Notes: generated by a model not told the origin, from the sequence alone. A DNA stretch of 64,000 bases from Devosia sp. FJ2-5-3 (GCF_029201545.1 NZ_CP104007.1:513501-577500); one strand, 5' to 3'; numbered from the stretch's first letter, positions 26,299 through 35,244 are shown. Program-made: numbers and translations.

Positions 26299-27282
26299 TT
26301 ACGCCGTCACAGCCAGATTGGCGGAGCTTTCCGGCAGGTCCTCGCCGAAGACGCGCTGGTAGAACTCGGCCACGACCGGGCGCTCGAGCTCGTCACACTT
26401 GTTGAGGAAGGTGAGACGGAAGGAGAAGCCGATATCGCCGCCGAAAATCTGGGCGTTCTCGGCCCAGGTGATGACGGTACGCGGGCTCATTACGGTCGAA
26501 AGATCGCCATTGATGAAGGCCGAGCGGGTGAGGTCGGCGAGGCGCACCATGTTGGAGATGAGCTTCTTGCCCTTTTCGGTCTCGCCATAGGCCTTGTTCT
26601 TGGCGAGCACGATGCCGGCTTCCTTGTCGTGGGGAAGATAGTTCAGCGTGGTGACAAGGCTCCAGCGGTCCATCTGGCCCTGGTTGATCTGCTGGGTGCC
26701 GTGATAGAGGCCCGACGTGTCGCCCAGACCGATGGTGTTGGTGGTCGAGAACAGGCGGAAGGCCGGGTGGGGCGTGATCACGCGGTTCTGGTCGAGCAGG
26801 GTCAGGCGGCCCGACTGCTCGAGCACGCGCTGGATCACGAACATCACGTCCGGGCGGCCGGCATCATATTCGTCGAAGACGAGGGCGATGTTGTTCTGCA
26901 CGGCCCAGGGCAGGATGCCGTCGCGGAATTCGGTGATCTGCTTGCCGTCCTTGAGGACGATAGCGTCCTTACCGACGAGGTCGATACGGCTGACATGGCT
27001 GTCGAGGTTGACGCGGACGAGCGGCCAGTTGAGGCGGGCGGCGACCTGCTCCACATGGGTGGACTTGCCGGTGCCGTGATAGCCCTGGATCATGACGCGG
27101 CGGTTATAGGCAAAGCCGGCCAGGATCGCGAGCGTGGTGTTGCGGTCGAAAAGATAATCCGGGTCCACGGGCGGCACATGGCTGGTGCGCTCGGCATAAC
27201 CTTTGACCACCATGTCGGTATCGATGCCGAAAAGGTCTCTCGCCTTGTATTCGGTGTCGGGCAGATTGGTGAATTCGGTCAT
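26299..27282 (-). CDS. cobS: Cobaltochelatase subunit CobS (aerobic pathway)
   Basis: A 327-residue AAA+ ATPase of the MoxR type. Walker A is GYHGTGKST (67-75), Walker [10 protein letters not shown] (about 134-142), and sensor and arginine-finger segments [11 protein letters not shown] and [14 protein letters not shown] follow. It hydrolyses ATP with CobT to drive cobalt insertion by CobN. CobN is not in this window. It is transcribed first, with cobT downstream, and a good promoter lies upstream. No cobalamin riboswitch is seen in its leader. Confidence 0.97.
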   Translation of the reverse strand: MTEFTNLPDTEYKARDLFGIDTDMVVKGYAERTSHVPPVDPDYLFDRNTTLAILAGFAYNRRVMIQGYHGTGKSTHVEQVAARLNWPLVRVNLDSHVSRIDLVGKDAIVLKDGKQITEFRDGILPWAVQNNIALVFDEYDAGRPDVMFVIQRVLEQSGRLTLLDQNRVITPHPAFRLFSTTNTIGLGDTSGLYHGTQQINQGQMDRWSLVTTLNYLPHDKEAGIVLAKNKAYGETEKGKKLISNMVRLADLTRSAFINGDLSTVMSPRTVITWAENAQIFGGDIGFSFRLTFLNKCDELERPVVAEFYQRVFGEDLPESSANLAVTA

Positions 27283-27338
27283 AGCAAGGGCTCGTGGATG
27301 AATGATTTTTCCGGTGGGAGACGCTTGGCGCCGGGGGC

Positions 27339-27367
27339 TCTATAGCAGTCGCCCCTTCGGTAGCCAA
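27339..27367 (-). promoter_or_regulatory. Probable promoter of cobS-cobT
   Basis: Reading the minus strand, TTGGCT (27362-27367) and TATAGA (27339-27344) are separated by exactly 17 bp. The predicted start is near 27332, about 50 nt before the cobS ATG. The leader is too short for a cobalamin riboswitch. Confidence 0.55.
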
Positions 27368-27382
27368 GTTGTCACGGCTGCG

Positions 27383-28009
27383 TCATCTGACGACGAAGCC
27401 CATTTTCTTGAGGTGGCTGTAGGCCGCGATGACGCTGCGCAGCCGCTCTTCTGACGAGGCATCGCCGCCATTGACGTCGGGGTGATGCTTCTTGACCAAA
27501 TTCTTGTAGGCGGTCTTGATCTCGTCGGACTTGGCGTGCTTGGCAAAGCCGAGCGTCTCCAGCGCCCGCCGGTCGAGCTCGCTCAGCGGCTTGACCCGCT
27601 CGGTGGCCGGACGTTTGGACTGCTGGTAGCGATAGCGGGCAAAGACGCCAAAGGGGTCGCCATATTTGTCGCCCGGATTTGCGCTGGCCGTGCGCCCTGC
27701 CGCCTTTGCGGCGTTCGGATTGCCGGTGGCAAAGGTCGAGCGCGACTCGGCCTTGGGCGGGGTGTGCAGGGCCTCGTCCAGTTCGTCCGGGCTCATGCCG
27801 GCGAAATAGTTGAAGGCCTGATTGTAGTGGCGGACATGCTCAAGGCAGAAATGGTGATACTGCCCGTCCGAGCGCTTGCCCTTGGGCGCCTTGTATTCGC
27901 CGGCCTGCTCGCAGCCTTCCCAATCACAGACGATCTCGATCTCGGCCGGCTTTTCTTCCCGGCGGGGACGGATGCGGATGTTATCGAAGAGCTTGGATTG
28001 CAATTTCAT
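27383..28009 (-). CDS. J-domain protein with N-terminal Cys/His cluster
   Basis: A 208-residue protein. The C-terminal 60 residues are a J domain (LETLGFAKHAKSDEIKTAYK, NLVKKHHPDVNGGD) with the HPD motif needed to stimulate DnaK. The N-terminal part carries CDWEGC at about 28-33 and HHFCLEHVRHYN at about 51-62, a possible zinc-binding C-x4-C ... C-x2-H site. No Gly/Phe or DnaJ-type zinc repeats exist, so it is a specialised co-chaperone rather than DnaJ. It is divergent from bolA, 41 bp apart, a layout conserved in Hyphomicrobiales. Confidence 0.9.
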   Translation of the reverse strand: MKLQSKLFDNIRIRPRREEKPAEIEIVCDWEGCEQAGEYKAPKGKRSDGQYHHFCLEHVRHYNQAFNYFAGMSPDELDEALHTPPKAESRSTFATGNPNAAKAAGRTASANPGDKYGDPFGVFARYRYQQSKRPATERVKPLSELDRRALETLGFAKHAKSDEIKTAYKNLVKKHHPDVNGGDASSEERLRSVIAAYSHLKKMGFVVR

Positions 28010-28050
28010 AACGCCTAGTTAGTGCATAAAGCCAATACGGAGCCGGACCC

Positions 28051-28314
28051 ATGTCCATGAGGGACACGATAATAGCCAAGCTTACCGAGCGATTTGCACC
28101 CCTCCACCTCGAAGTGATCGATGAATCCAACAAGCACTTTGGTCATGCCGGTTGGCGAGAGGGGGGTGAAACCCATTTTCGTGTCAGAATCGCGACCCGC
28201 GACTTTGACGGTTTGAGCCGCATTGCGCAACATCGCGCCGTCAATGAGACGCTGGCAGAGGAACTCAAGAGCCGGGTTCATGCCCTCAATATCGAAATTC
28301 TGCCAGCCGGCTGA
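28051..28314 (+). CDS. BolA family protein
   Basis: An 87-residue protein with the BolA fold: MSMRDTIIAKLTERFAPLHL, VIDESNKHFGHAG and VRIATRDFDGLSRIAQHRAVNETLAEEL, including the conserved helix-turn-helix-like FxxxxxxxRHRxxN-type segment and the His in KHFGHAG. BolA proteins work with monothiol glutaredoxins in iron-sulfur and iron regulation and in morphology. It is short and complete. It converges on aroB with only 2 bp between the stops, leaving no room for a separate terminator. Confidence 0.94.
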   Translation: MSMRDTIIAKLTERFAPLHLEVIDESNKHFGHAGWREGGETHFRVRIATRDFDGLSRIAQHRAVNETLAEELKSRVHALNIEILPAG

Positions 28315-28316
28315 GT

Positions 28317-29429
28317 TCAGCCGCGCATCTCGTCGAGGAATGTCGACACCGCTGAGGGGGCGACGCCCTTTTCGATGAAGGCCTGGCCGATGCCGCGGGT
28401 GAGGATGAAGGTCAGCGCGCCGCGCGAGACTTTCTTGTCCTGGCCGATGGCCGCCATCAAGGTCTCGGTGGAGCCGAGCGTTCCAGGGATTTCAGCCAAT
28501 GTGGTGGGCAGGCCCGCCCGCTGCAAGTGGGCGGCGACGCGTCCCGCATCCTGGCCGGGTGCAAGGCCGAGCTTGGTCGAAAACCGGTGCGCCAGGACCA
28601 TGCCGATGGCCACGCCCTCGCCATGGAGCAGGCGATCGGAATAGCCGGTGTCCTTTTCCAGCGCGTGGCCGAATGTGTGTCCGAGATTGAGCAGGGCCCG
28701 GACACCGATTTCCTTTTCGTCCTCGATGACGACGCGCGCCTTGTGGGCGCAGCAGCGGGCAATGGCCTCGCCGCGCGCCGGGCCGCCCTCGAAAATCTCC
28801 GTGAGATTGGCATCGAGCCATTCGAAAAAGGCGGGATCGTCGATCAGCCCATATTTGGCGACTTCCGCATAGCCGGCGGCGAACTGGCGCGCGGGCAGGG
28901 TGTCGAGCGTCGACAGATCCGCCAGCACCAATCTTGGCTGGTGGAAGGCGCCGACGAGGTTCTTGCCATGTGGGGAATTGATGCCGGTCTTGCCGCCCAC
29001 CGAACTATCGACCTGGGCCAGGAGCGAGGTCGGCATCTGGACAAAATCCATGCCGCGGCGCGTGATGGATGCGGCAAAGCCGGCAAGGTCGCCGATGACC
29101 CCGCCGCCCAGGGCGATGACGATATCATTGCGCTCGAGCCTGGCCGCAAGCAATCCCTCGACCACGGTCTGAAGATGGTCCCAGCTCTTGGTGCTCTCGC
29201 CATTGGGCAGGGTGATCGTCTGGTGCGTCAGTCCGGCCTTGTCGAGGCTGGCCACGAGGCGCGGCAATTGGGCCTTGGCGACTTCGGTGTCGGTGACGAT
29301 GCCGAAACGGCGGCCGGGGAATTTGTCCTTGAGGATGTCGCCGGCTTCATCGAGCAGATGCGGGCCGATGAGGATGTCGTAGGCGCGATCGCCCAGGGCG
29401 ACGTGAACCGTGTGGTCGATTTGAGCCAT
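28317..29429 (-). CDS. aroB: 3-dehydroquinate synthase
   Basis: A 370-residue enzyme, step two of the shikimate pathway, turning DAHP into 3-dehydroquinate with NAD+ and a divalent metal. The NAD loop GGGVIGDLAGFAAS is followed by FVQMPTSLLAQVDSSVGGKT, GINSPHGKNLVGAFHQP and the metal ligands in NLGHTFGHALE and LLHGEGVAIGM. The gene is 14 bp downstream of aroK on the same strand, the conserved aroKB operon (here in the order aroK then aroB). Confidence 0.97.
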   Translation of the reverse strand: MAQIDHTVHVALGDRAYDILIGPHLLDEAGDILKDKFPGRRFGIVTDTEVAKAQLPRLVASLDKAGLTHQTITLPNGESTKSWDHLQTVVEGLLAARLERNDIVIALGGGVIGDLAGFAASITRRGMDFVQMPTSLLAQVDSSVGGKTGINSPHGKNLVGAFHQPRLVLADLSTLDTLPARQFAAGYAEVAKYGLIDDPAFFEWLDANLTEIFEGGPARGEAIARCCAHKARVVIEDEKEIGVRALLNLGHTFGHALEKDTGYSDRLLHGEGVAIGMVLAHRFSTKLGLAPGQDAGRVAAHLQRAGLPTTLAEIPGTLGSTETLMAAIGQDKKVSRGALTFILTRGIGQAFIEKGVAPSAVSTFLDEMRG

Positions 29430-29443
29430 GGTGGCGAACCCTT

Positions 29444-30019
29444 TCAGCGCAGATAGGCCAATACGGCGGAGATGATGTCAGCGGCGACCGCGTCCTGCGG
29501 CACGTCGCGACTAAGCACGGTGACATCGGCATCGGCGTAGATGGGATAGCGTTCCTCGACCAGCTTTTCGAGCGTTTCCCGCGGATTGGCGGTCTTGAGC
29601 AACGGGCGGTTGGAACGGCGCGAGACGCGCTCGAACAAGATATCCACATCGGCCTTGAGCCAGACCGAGATCGCATGTTCCTTGACCATGGCGCGGGTCT
29701 CGGCATTGACGAAGGCGCCGCCGCCAGTGGCCAGCACCAGATCGGTCTCGCGCAGTAAGCGCGAAATGACCCGCGTCTCGCCGGCGCGGAATTCGGGTTC
29801 ACCGCGCTGGGCAAAAATCTCGGGGATGGTCATTTGCGCGGCTTTTTCGATTTCCTCGTCGCTGTCGAGGAATTTGCGGCCAAGGCGCGTGGCCAGGCGC
29901 CTGCCGACCGTGGTCTTGCCGGCACCCATCATGCCCACCAGGACCAGGGGCTTGCCATTGAGGCGTTCGATCAGGGTCTTGGCGCGGTTCGACCGTCCGG
30001 CACTGTCCGACTTGTTCAA
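29444..30019 (-). CDS. aroK: Shikimate kinase
   Basis: A 191-residue kinase phosphorylating shikimate at O-3. It has Walker A GMMGAGKTTVG, the substrate-binding DSDEEIEKAA and GEPEFRAGE, the loop ATGGGAFVN and the lid SRRSNRPLLKT. The start is TTG at 30017-30019: GGAGGG sits about 7 nt upstream and the next 17 residues lead directly into the kinase core. The frame is open for another 70 codons upstream but that stretch is unlike the family. It is followed by aroB, 14 bp downstream. Confidence 0.94.
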   Translation of the reverse strand: MNKSDSAGRSNRAKTLIERLNGKPLVLVGMMGAGKTTVGRRLATRLGRKFLDSDEEIEKAAQMTIPEIFAQRGEPEFRAGETRVISRLLRETDLVLATGGGAFVNAETRAMVKEHAISVWLKADVDILFERVSRRSNRPLLKTANPRETLEKLVEERYPIYADADVTVLSRDVPQDAVAADIISAVLAYLR

Positions 30020-30200
30020 CGCTTGCGCCCTCCGATCACGGAAACGGTATGAACCGGTAGAGGCCCCGCCTGTCAAGAAGCTGTGCGGACCATTCCCGCC
30101 TTGGTGTTGATCCCGGCGGCGGTTTTGCGCAAGACTGGCCCATACCGGATCGAAACCTTTTGCTGCCACCTTTGGTCCGGATCGACCGAGCAGGATTTCA

Positions 30201-30422
30201 ATGCCCACTCTCTTCCGGCTTCTCATCACCGTGCTGTTTCTGGGCGGCCTCGCCTATGCGGGAATGTTCGCACTGGTGTCTTTCGTCCAGCCCGAACCGA
30301 AACCGGTCAGCGTGCGCATCCCGACCCGGGATTTGCTGGGCGAGCCCGATCCGATCCGTCCCGGCGGCCTGCCGACCCCCAATGTCACCAGCGCGCCGGC
30401 GGGCGGGACGCCAGGGCAATGA
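30201..30422 (+). CDS. Small single-pass membrane protein upstream of xerD
   Basis: A 73-residue protein with one membrane helix (about 6-28, RLLITVLFLGGLAYAGMFAL) and a proline-rich periplasmic tail that contains RIPTRDLLGEPDPIRPGG. Similar small proteins sit before xerD in related genomes; their function is unknown. The stop overlaps the xerD start by 4 bp (ATGA), implying coupling. Its start lies 181 bp from the divergent aroK. Confidence 0.75.
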   Translation: MPTLFRLLITVLFLGGLAYAGMFALVSFVQPEPKPVSVRIPTRDLLGEPDPIRPGGLPTPNVTSAPAGGTPGQ

Positions 30423-31324
30423 GCGCCCATCTGGTCGGCGCCTTTCTCGAAATGATGAGCGCCGAGCGCGGCGCCGCAGCCAATACCATTGCGGCCTATC
30501 GGCGCGACCTCACAGACTATGCAGGCTTCGTCGCCAGCAAAAAGCAGACCCTGCTGACCTGCCCGCGCGAGACGGTGATGGCCTATCTCGATGCGCTCAA
30601 GGCGGAGGGCCTGTCCGCCTCCTCCAGCGCCCGACGGCTCTCGGCAGTGCGGCAATTCCACAAGTTTTTGTGCGCCGACGGTCTACGTGGAGACGACCCG
30701 ACGCGCATCGTTGCCAGCCCCAAGACGCGGCGCCCGCTGCCAAAAGTGCTTTCCGTGGCCGAGGTCGACAGATTGCTGACCCTGGCCGAAGAGGAAGCCA
30801 ATCTGTCCGCGGAGCCGAAAAAGCAGCAGGCGGCGCTGCGGCTCTATGTGCTGCTCGAAATGCTCTACGCCACCGGGCTGCGCGTGTCCGAACTGGTGGA
30901 ACTCAAGCGCAGTTCTGTGATGCGCGAGGCCAGTTTCCTCACCGTGCGCGGCAAGGGCGGCAAGGAACGCGTCGTGCCGATGAACGACAGGGCGCGCGAT
31001 GCCGTGCGCTCCTGGATCGCCGGTCTCGAGCCCGGCCCCTACCTCTTTCCCGCCAATGGCGAGGAAGGACATCTGGCCCGTCAGGTCTTTGCGCGCGATC
31101 TCAAGGGGTTGGCGGCGCGCGCCGGCATCTCTTCGTCCCGCGTCGCGCCACATGTGCTCCGCCATGCCTTTGCCAGCCATCTGCTGGCCGGCGGAGCCGA
31201 TCTGCGCGTGGTGCAGATGCTGCTCGGTCACGCCGATATTTCGACGACCCAGATCTATACCCATGTGCTCGACGAAAAATTGCGCACTCTGGTCGAGACC
31301 CATCATCCCCTGGCGCAGAGGTAG
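30419..31324 (+). CDS. xerD: Site-specific tyrosine recombinase XerD
   Basis: A 301-residue recombinase resolving chromosome dimers at dif with XerC. The N-terminal SAM-like core-binding domain (FLEMMSAERGAAANTIAAYR) is followed by a catalytic domain with Arg in ATGLRVSELVEL, Lys in VRGKGGKERVVP, the HVLRHAFASHLL His/Arg box, LLGHADISTTQIY and the nucleophile Tyr in QIYTHV. Length and position (small membrane protein, aroK/aroB nearby, accA after) support a core XerD rather than an integrase of a mobile element. Confidence 0.95.
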   Translation: MSAHLVGAFLEMMSAERGAAANTIAAYRRDLTDYAGFVASKKQTLLTCPRETVMAYLDALKAEGLSASSSARRLSAVRQFHKFLCADGLRGDDPTRIVASPKTRRPLPKVLSVAEVDRLLTLAEEEANLSAEPKKQQAALRLYVLLEMLYATGLRVSELVELKRSSVMREASFLTVRGKGGKERVVPMNDRARDAVRSWIAGLEPGPYLFPANGEEGHLARQVFARDLKGLAARAGISSSRVAPHVLRHAFASHLLAGGADLRVVQMLLGHADISTTQIYTHVLDEKLRTLVETHHPLAQR

Positions 31325-31544
31325 GCGACGCGCTCCCTCCGCTTGGCGAAAGCTTCGGTGCCCAGGCGGGTTGTGCCGCGCCTTTGTCCACGTCCTTTAA
31401 AGGATAGGGCGCAAAAAACCGGGCAATTTCGTCCCGTGGGTTGACTTGCGATTGCGCCACCGCCACTTTCCGGCCACTTTAGAGCGCAAGAGCCGAGGCC
31501 TGAGAATTTTCGGGTCCGCAACAATGACCCCTACGGGCGGTGGG

Positions 31545-32498
31545 ATGCAATCTTATCTCGATTTTGAAAAGCCGGTCGCCGATCTCGAAGCAAAGATCGT
31601 CGAGCTCAAGTCTCTGGCGGCGACCGATTCCGCTGTCACCATCGACGAGGAGGTCAACCGGCTCTCTGCCCGTGCCGATGAGGCACTGGTCGAGATCTAC
31701 AAAAAACTGACGCCCTGGCAGAAGACACAGGTGGCCCGCCATCCGCAGCGGCCGCATTTTTCCGACTATGTGCAGCGCCTGATCACCGAATGGACGCCGC
31801 TGGCCGGCGACCGCAAATATGGTGAAGACGCCGCGCTCCAGGCCGGCTTTGGCCGCTTCAATGGCCTGCCGGTCGCCGTGATCGGCCAGGAAAAGGGCAA
31901 TTCGACCGAAACCCGCCTCAAGCATAATTTCGGCATGGCCAATCCTGAGGGCTACCGCAAGGCCGTCCGCATCATGGAAATGGCCGATCGGTTCAATGTC
32001 CCGGTGATCTCCTTTGTCGACACCGCCGGCGCCTATCCGGGCATCGGTGCGGAAGAGCGCGGCCAGGCCGAGGCCATTGCCCGTTCGACCGAGAAGGGGC
32101 TGGAGCTGGGCGTGCCCAATATCTCCATCATCATCGGCGAAGGCGGATCGGGTGGCGCCATTGCCATCGCCACGGCCAATCGCGTGCTGATGCTGGAAAA
32201 CTCGATCTATTCGGTGATTTCGCCGGAAGCCGGCGCTTCGATCCTGTTCCGCGATGCGGCCAAGGCCCAGGATATGGCGACAGCCCAGAAGATCACGGCG
32301 CAGGATCTCCTCGGCTTCAAGGTCATCGACGGAATTATCGCCGAGCCGGCCGGTGGGGCCCATCGCCATGCGGCAGTCGTGATGGATGCCACACGGCAGG
32401 CCATTGCAGATTTCCTCGCCGAATTCGCCGGCAAGTCGCGCCTCGAAGTGCGCGAGCATCGGCGCGAGAAATTCCTGGCGATCGGCACCAATATCTAG
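31545..32498 (+). CDS. accA: Acetyl-CoA carboxylase carboxyltransferase subunit alpha
   Basis: A 317-residue subunit that, with AccD, transfers carboxyl from biotin to acetyl-CoA, the first committed step of fatty acid synthesis. MQSYLDFEKPVADLEAKIVE at the N-terminus matches homologues and fixes the start at ATG 31545. FVDTAGAYPGIGAEERGQAE, IIGEGGSGGAIAIA and SVISPEAGASILFRD (oxyanion and carboxybiotin regions) are present. A strong intrinsic terminator follows. A 220-bp gap before it holds no gene. Confidence 0.97.
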   Translation: MQSYLDFEKPVADLEAKIVELKSLAATDSAVTIDEEVNRLSARADEALVEIYKKLTPWQKTQVARHPQRPHFSDYVQRLITEWTPLAGDRKYGEDAALQAGFGRFNGLPVAVIGQEKGNSTETRLKHNFGMANPEGYRKAVRIMEMADRFNVPVISFVDTAGAYPGIGAEERGQAEAIARSTEKGLELGVPNISIIIGEGGSGGAIAIATANRVLMLENSIYSVISPEAGASILFRDAAKAQDMATAQKITAQDLLGFKVIDGIIAEPAGGAHRHAAVVMDATRQAIADFLAEFAGKSRLEVREHRREKFLAIGTNI

Positions 32499-32518
32499 CT
32501 GGTGGTCCCAATTTCCAT

Positions 32519-32553
32519 CCCCTGCGCCCTGGACCGGGCGCAGGGGATTTTTT
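32519..32553 (+). terminator. Intrinsic terminator of accA
   Basis: CCCCTGCGCCC (32519-32529) pairs perfectly with GGGCGCAGGGG (32536-32546), loop TGGACC, then ATTTTTTG. It lies about 20 bp after the accA stop. Confidence 0.94.
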
Positions 32554-32725
32554 GTTGCCTGATGGCTGCGGGGCAAGGGACGTTTGCGCACACAAATATG
32601 CGTGAGCGCCCCTGCTTCCGGGGAAATAACGGTCGTGATAAAGGCTTCATTCACCCAGCCGGATCATGCTGCGGTAACCATTGCTCCCCTACAGGGGGCT
32701 GTTTTATCGATCGGGCCTGACCTTC

Positions 32726-33730
32726 GTGACCGCAAGATTGTTTCACCGCCTCGGTGCCATCATCATCCTTGCCTGGCTTGCACTGGGCCTGGCTGCCTGT
32801 TCCGGCTTCATCAAGGGTGGTGACAACCGCCACAATATTCCCATGCCGGCCTCCATGGTCTCGGCGCTCAAGGCGATGGGCTCATCGCCGGGCGAGGGCA
32901 TGGTGGTCCGCATCTACAAGAAGGAAGAGGTCCTCGAGGTCTGGAAGCGCACCAATTCGGGCCAGTACAAACTCTTCAAAACCTATGAGATCTGCTCCTA
33001 TTCCGGCGATCTCGGGCCTAAATTCAAGGAAGGCGACCGGCAGAGCCCGGAAGGCTTCTATACGATCTCGCCCGGGCTGATGAACCCGAAATCGGCCTAT
33101 TACCTGGCCTTCAATACCGGCTTTCCCAACAAGTTCGACCGTGCCCATGGGCGCACCGGGTCCAATCTGATGGTGCATGGCGATTGTAAATCGGTGGGCT
33201 GCTACGCCATGACCGATGCCGGAATTGCCGAAATCTATGCCCTGGCGCGCGAAACGTTCAAGGGCGGCAATCCCAGCTTCCAGCTGCAGATCTTTCCGTT
33301 CCGCATGACCGCCACCAACATGGCCCAACATGCCGACAGCCAGCATCTCGAATTCTGGAAGAACATCAAGCAGGGCCACGATCTGTTCGAGGTGAACAAG
33401 ACCCCGCCGGCCTGGGACGTTTGCGACAAGCGCTATATCTTCAACGCCGTCGCCAACGGCCCGCTGAACCCGCTGGGGCCATGCCCGACCACGACCCCCG
33501 ATGCGGGGTTGATGGCAAAGCAGCAGGCCGATGACGCGACGCTGGCCAATGCACTGGCAGCGCGGGACCGGCAGGCGGCCGAAGAGGCAGCGATCAAGGC
33601 GCGCGGCGAGGCGGTGAACGGATTCTTCTCGGGCATCGGGAACATGTTCGGCAGCAGCGACGCCAATGTGGCCCCGGTCATGTCGGGCAAGTCCGCGCCT
33701 CAGCCGCAATCGCCCTTGCCGCGGTCCTAG
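32726..33730 (+). CDS. L,D-transpeptidase family lipoprotein (YafK-like)
   Basis: About 334 residues with an N-terminal lipoprotein signal (lipobox LAAC within IILAWLALGLAACSG). The YkuD-type catalytic motif is MVHGDCKSVGCYAMTD, with the His and Cys nucleophile of L,D-transpeptidases that form 3-3 peptidoglycan or protein crosslinks. GDRQSPEGFYTIS precedes it as in the YafK/ErfK group. The C-terminal 90 residues are alanine-rich and helical. Possible starts are TTG 32681, GTG 32726 and TTG 32738; none has a strong ribosome site, so the start is uncertain within 60 bp. Confidence 0.87.
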   Translation: MTARLFHRLGAIIILAWLALGLAACSGFIKGGDNRHNIPMPASMVSALKAMGSSPGEGMVVRIYKKEEVLEVWKRTNSGQYKLFKTYEICSYSGDLGPKFKEGDRQSPEGFYTISPGLMNPKSAYYLAFNTGFPNKFDRAHGRTGSNLMVHGDCKSVGCYAMTDAGIAEIYALARETFKGGNPSFQLQIFPFRMTATNMAQHADSQHLEFWKNIKQGHDLFEVNKTPPAWDVCDKRYIFNAVANGPLNPLGPCPTTTPDAGLMAKQQADDATLANALAARDRQAAEEAAIKARGEAVNGFFSGIGNMFGSSDANVAPVMSGKSAPQPQSPLPRS

Positions 33731-33804
33731 TTCGGCCCCAGTTTGATGGGACTTGCCGAAGGCGCGTCGTCTTGGCTCGCCAAATGCGCCAATGGAGGAC
33801 AAAA

Positions 33805-34512
33805 GTGGAGCCCAAGCCCGCCGAACCCGGTCCCGGCGCTGAACAGCTGCCCGGTGTGACCCCGGAGATGCGTCTTGGCCCTGCCGAGGAATCCCGCGCG
33901 CCACGCCGGGGTGACAAGGCCAAGGGTGGGCGACGCCGGCGCATGCGGGCGTCGACGCTGCTAAGCATGGTGTCTGCCCTTGTCGGTGTCGCTGCGCTTG
34001 CGGCATCGGGCTGGGTGTATAGCCAGACCCATCGCGAGGTGCTGCGGCTCGCCACGGACGTTGCCCAGCTTCGCATCAGCCTGGATCTCTATGCACAGCG
34101 GAGCGGGGCCGCGCCCACCGCTGCATCGGGCGGGCCGACCAGCGCCGAGCTGTCGGACCTTTCCAACAGGCTATCCATCATCGAACAGAATATGCGGGGC
34201 GGGGCGGTCGCGCCGTCCGTGCCGGGCCTGCCTGCCATTACCGGCGGCGCCGAGACCAGTGAAGGCGATGGCGATTGCCTGCCGCCGGGCATGCGCATCC
34301 TCGTGGCTTCTGGCGATAGCTACGACATCTGCGGCACGACCGGCTCGATCACCGTCAGCGCCGTGGACAATGGTTATCTGACGCTGTCGGACGGCAATAT
34401 CATCGCCTCTGGCGGCACCTTGCCGCTGGCGGGGACCAATTGCATGCTGGGGGTCACCTCCGGCGGTGATGAAGGCCTGACCGGATTTGCCGAAATCCGC
34501 GTCAGTTGCTAG
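33805..34512 (+). CDS. Hypothetical membrane-anchored protein
   Basis: A 235-residue protein starting at GTG 33805 with GGAGGA 5 nt upstream. A proline/arginine-rich cytoplasmic N-terminus (about 1-48) leads to one membrane helix (about 50-74, STLLSMVSALVGVAALAASG), a short coiled segment (THREVLRLATDVAQLRISLD), then a Gly/Ala linker and a compact C-terminal domain with paired cysteines (CLPPGMRILVASGDSYDIC ... NCMLGV ... VSC). I recognise no family. It follows the L,D-transpeptidase by 74 bp, so a cell-envelope role is possible but unproven. Confidence 0.7.
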   Translation: MEPKPAEPGPGAEQLPGVTPEMRLGPAEESRAPRRGDKAKGGRRRRMRASTLLSMVSALVGVAALAASGWVYSQTHREVLRLATDVAQLRISLDLYAQRSGAAPTAASGGPTSAELSDLSNRLSIIEQNMRGGAVAPSVPGLPAITGGAETSEGDGDCLPPGMRILVASGDSYDICGTTGSITVSAVDNGYLTLSDGNIIASGGTLPLAGTNCMLGVTSGGDEGLTGFAEIRVSC

Positions 34513-34517
34513 CGACC

Positions 34518-34563
34518 AGAGCATTCCACCGCGTCATTGACGCGATGGAATCATTGAAACGCT
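34518..34563. repeat. Dispersed palindromic repeat, copy B (short form)
   Basis: AGAGC at 34518, hairpin ATTCCACCGCGTC / GACGCGATGGAAT with one mismatch and an ATT loop, then GAAACGCT. It matches copy A in the first hairpin and the GAAACGCT end, lacking A's second long stem. It lies in the 49-bp gap between convergent genes and its terminal CTA (34562-34564) is the TAG stop of the transporter on the minus strand. Confidence 0.85.
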
Positions 34564-35200
34564 AGGCCGCCCTGGGGGCCGTCCAGCGCAGCAGCACGTC
34601 ACGGAGGCCCCGATAGGGGGCCAGCATGGCAATGGTCAGCGCCAGCTTGACCAGGAAGTCACCCAGCGCCAGGGACTGCCACAACTCGACCTCAGGACCG
34701 ATGCCGAGCAGAGGAGCCGGGAAGGCCAGGGACGAATCCGCCATGCCGAAGAAGCCGTCGATGCCGGCAAAGGCCGGCGCCATGGCGAGGCTGAAGAAGA
34801 TGAGAGTATCGAGGGCCGAGCTGAACAGCGACGAGACCAGCGGGGGCTTCCACCATGCGGCATTGCGCAGGCGGTGGAAGATGGAAATGTCGAGCAATTG
34901 CGCGACCAGGAAGGCCGAGCCCGAGGCGATAGCGATGCGCGGCGTGGCCAGCCAGATCGAGAGCACGACCGCCACGGCGAAACCGGCGACGACGACGAGC
35001 CGCGCCTTGGCCGGGCCAAAAGTGCGATTGGAAAGATCGGTGACGAGGAAGGCGACCGGGTAGGTGAAGGCGCCCCAGGTGAGGATGTCACCAAGATTGA
35101 CCGGGCCGATTTCGGTCATCACCGGGAACTGGACGAGCACATTGGAGGCGGCGACAATGGCCACCATGGCGGCCACGGCCACCAGGAAACGAGACAGCAT
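34562..35200 (-). CDS. yhhQ: VUT family protein, probable queuosine precursor transporter
   Basis: A 212-residue membrane protein with about six helices, belonging to the vitamin-uptake-like (VUT/ECF) family typified by YhhQ, which imports preQ0/preQ1. The family features LVTDLSNRTFGPAKAR and SGSAFLVAQLLDISIFHRLR are clear. It would feed tRNA queuosine synthesis, matching the GluQ-RS gene at 7765. Its stop codon is supplied by repeat copy B. A compact foldable leader precedes the ATG, with a GAGG-type ribosome site partly in a stem. Confidence 0.9.
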   Translation of the reverse strand: MLSRFLVAVAAMVAIVAASNVLVQFPVMTEIGPVNLGDILTWGAFTYPVAFLVTDLSNRTFGPAKARLVVVAGFAVAVVLSIWLATPRIAIASGSAFLVAQLLDISIFHRLRNAAWWKPPLVSSLFSSALDTLIFFSLAMAPAFAGIDGFFGMADSSLAFPAPLLGIGPEVELWQSLALGDFLVKLALTIAMLAPYRGLRDVLLRWTAPRAA

Positions 35201-35206
35201 CAGAAT

Positions 35207-35244
35207 GCACCTCTAGTTGCCGCTGGCCGGCATAAGACCGGTGC
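35207..35244 (-). promoter_or_regulatory. Foldable leader of the queuosine-precursor transporter gene
   Basis: On the mRNA, GCACC (35244-35240) can pair with GGTGC (35211-35207), which overlaps the ribosome site AGAGG just 7 nt before the ATG. The same GCACC end overlaps an alternative stem CCGG-tcttatg-CCGG (35241-35238 with 35230-35227). The two pairings exclude each other, as in a translational switch. It resembles no preQ1 riboswitch class I can recall; this is a structural suggestion only. Confidence 0.35.

Noticed and set aside
27283..27382. Cobalamin riboswitch before cobS (and before the adenosyltransferase at 2275)
   Set aside because: Leaders are about 50 nt and lack the conserved B12-box type core.
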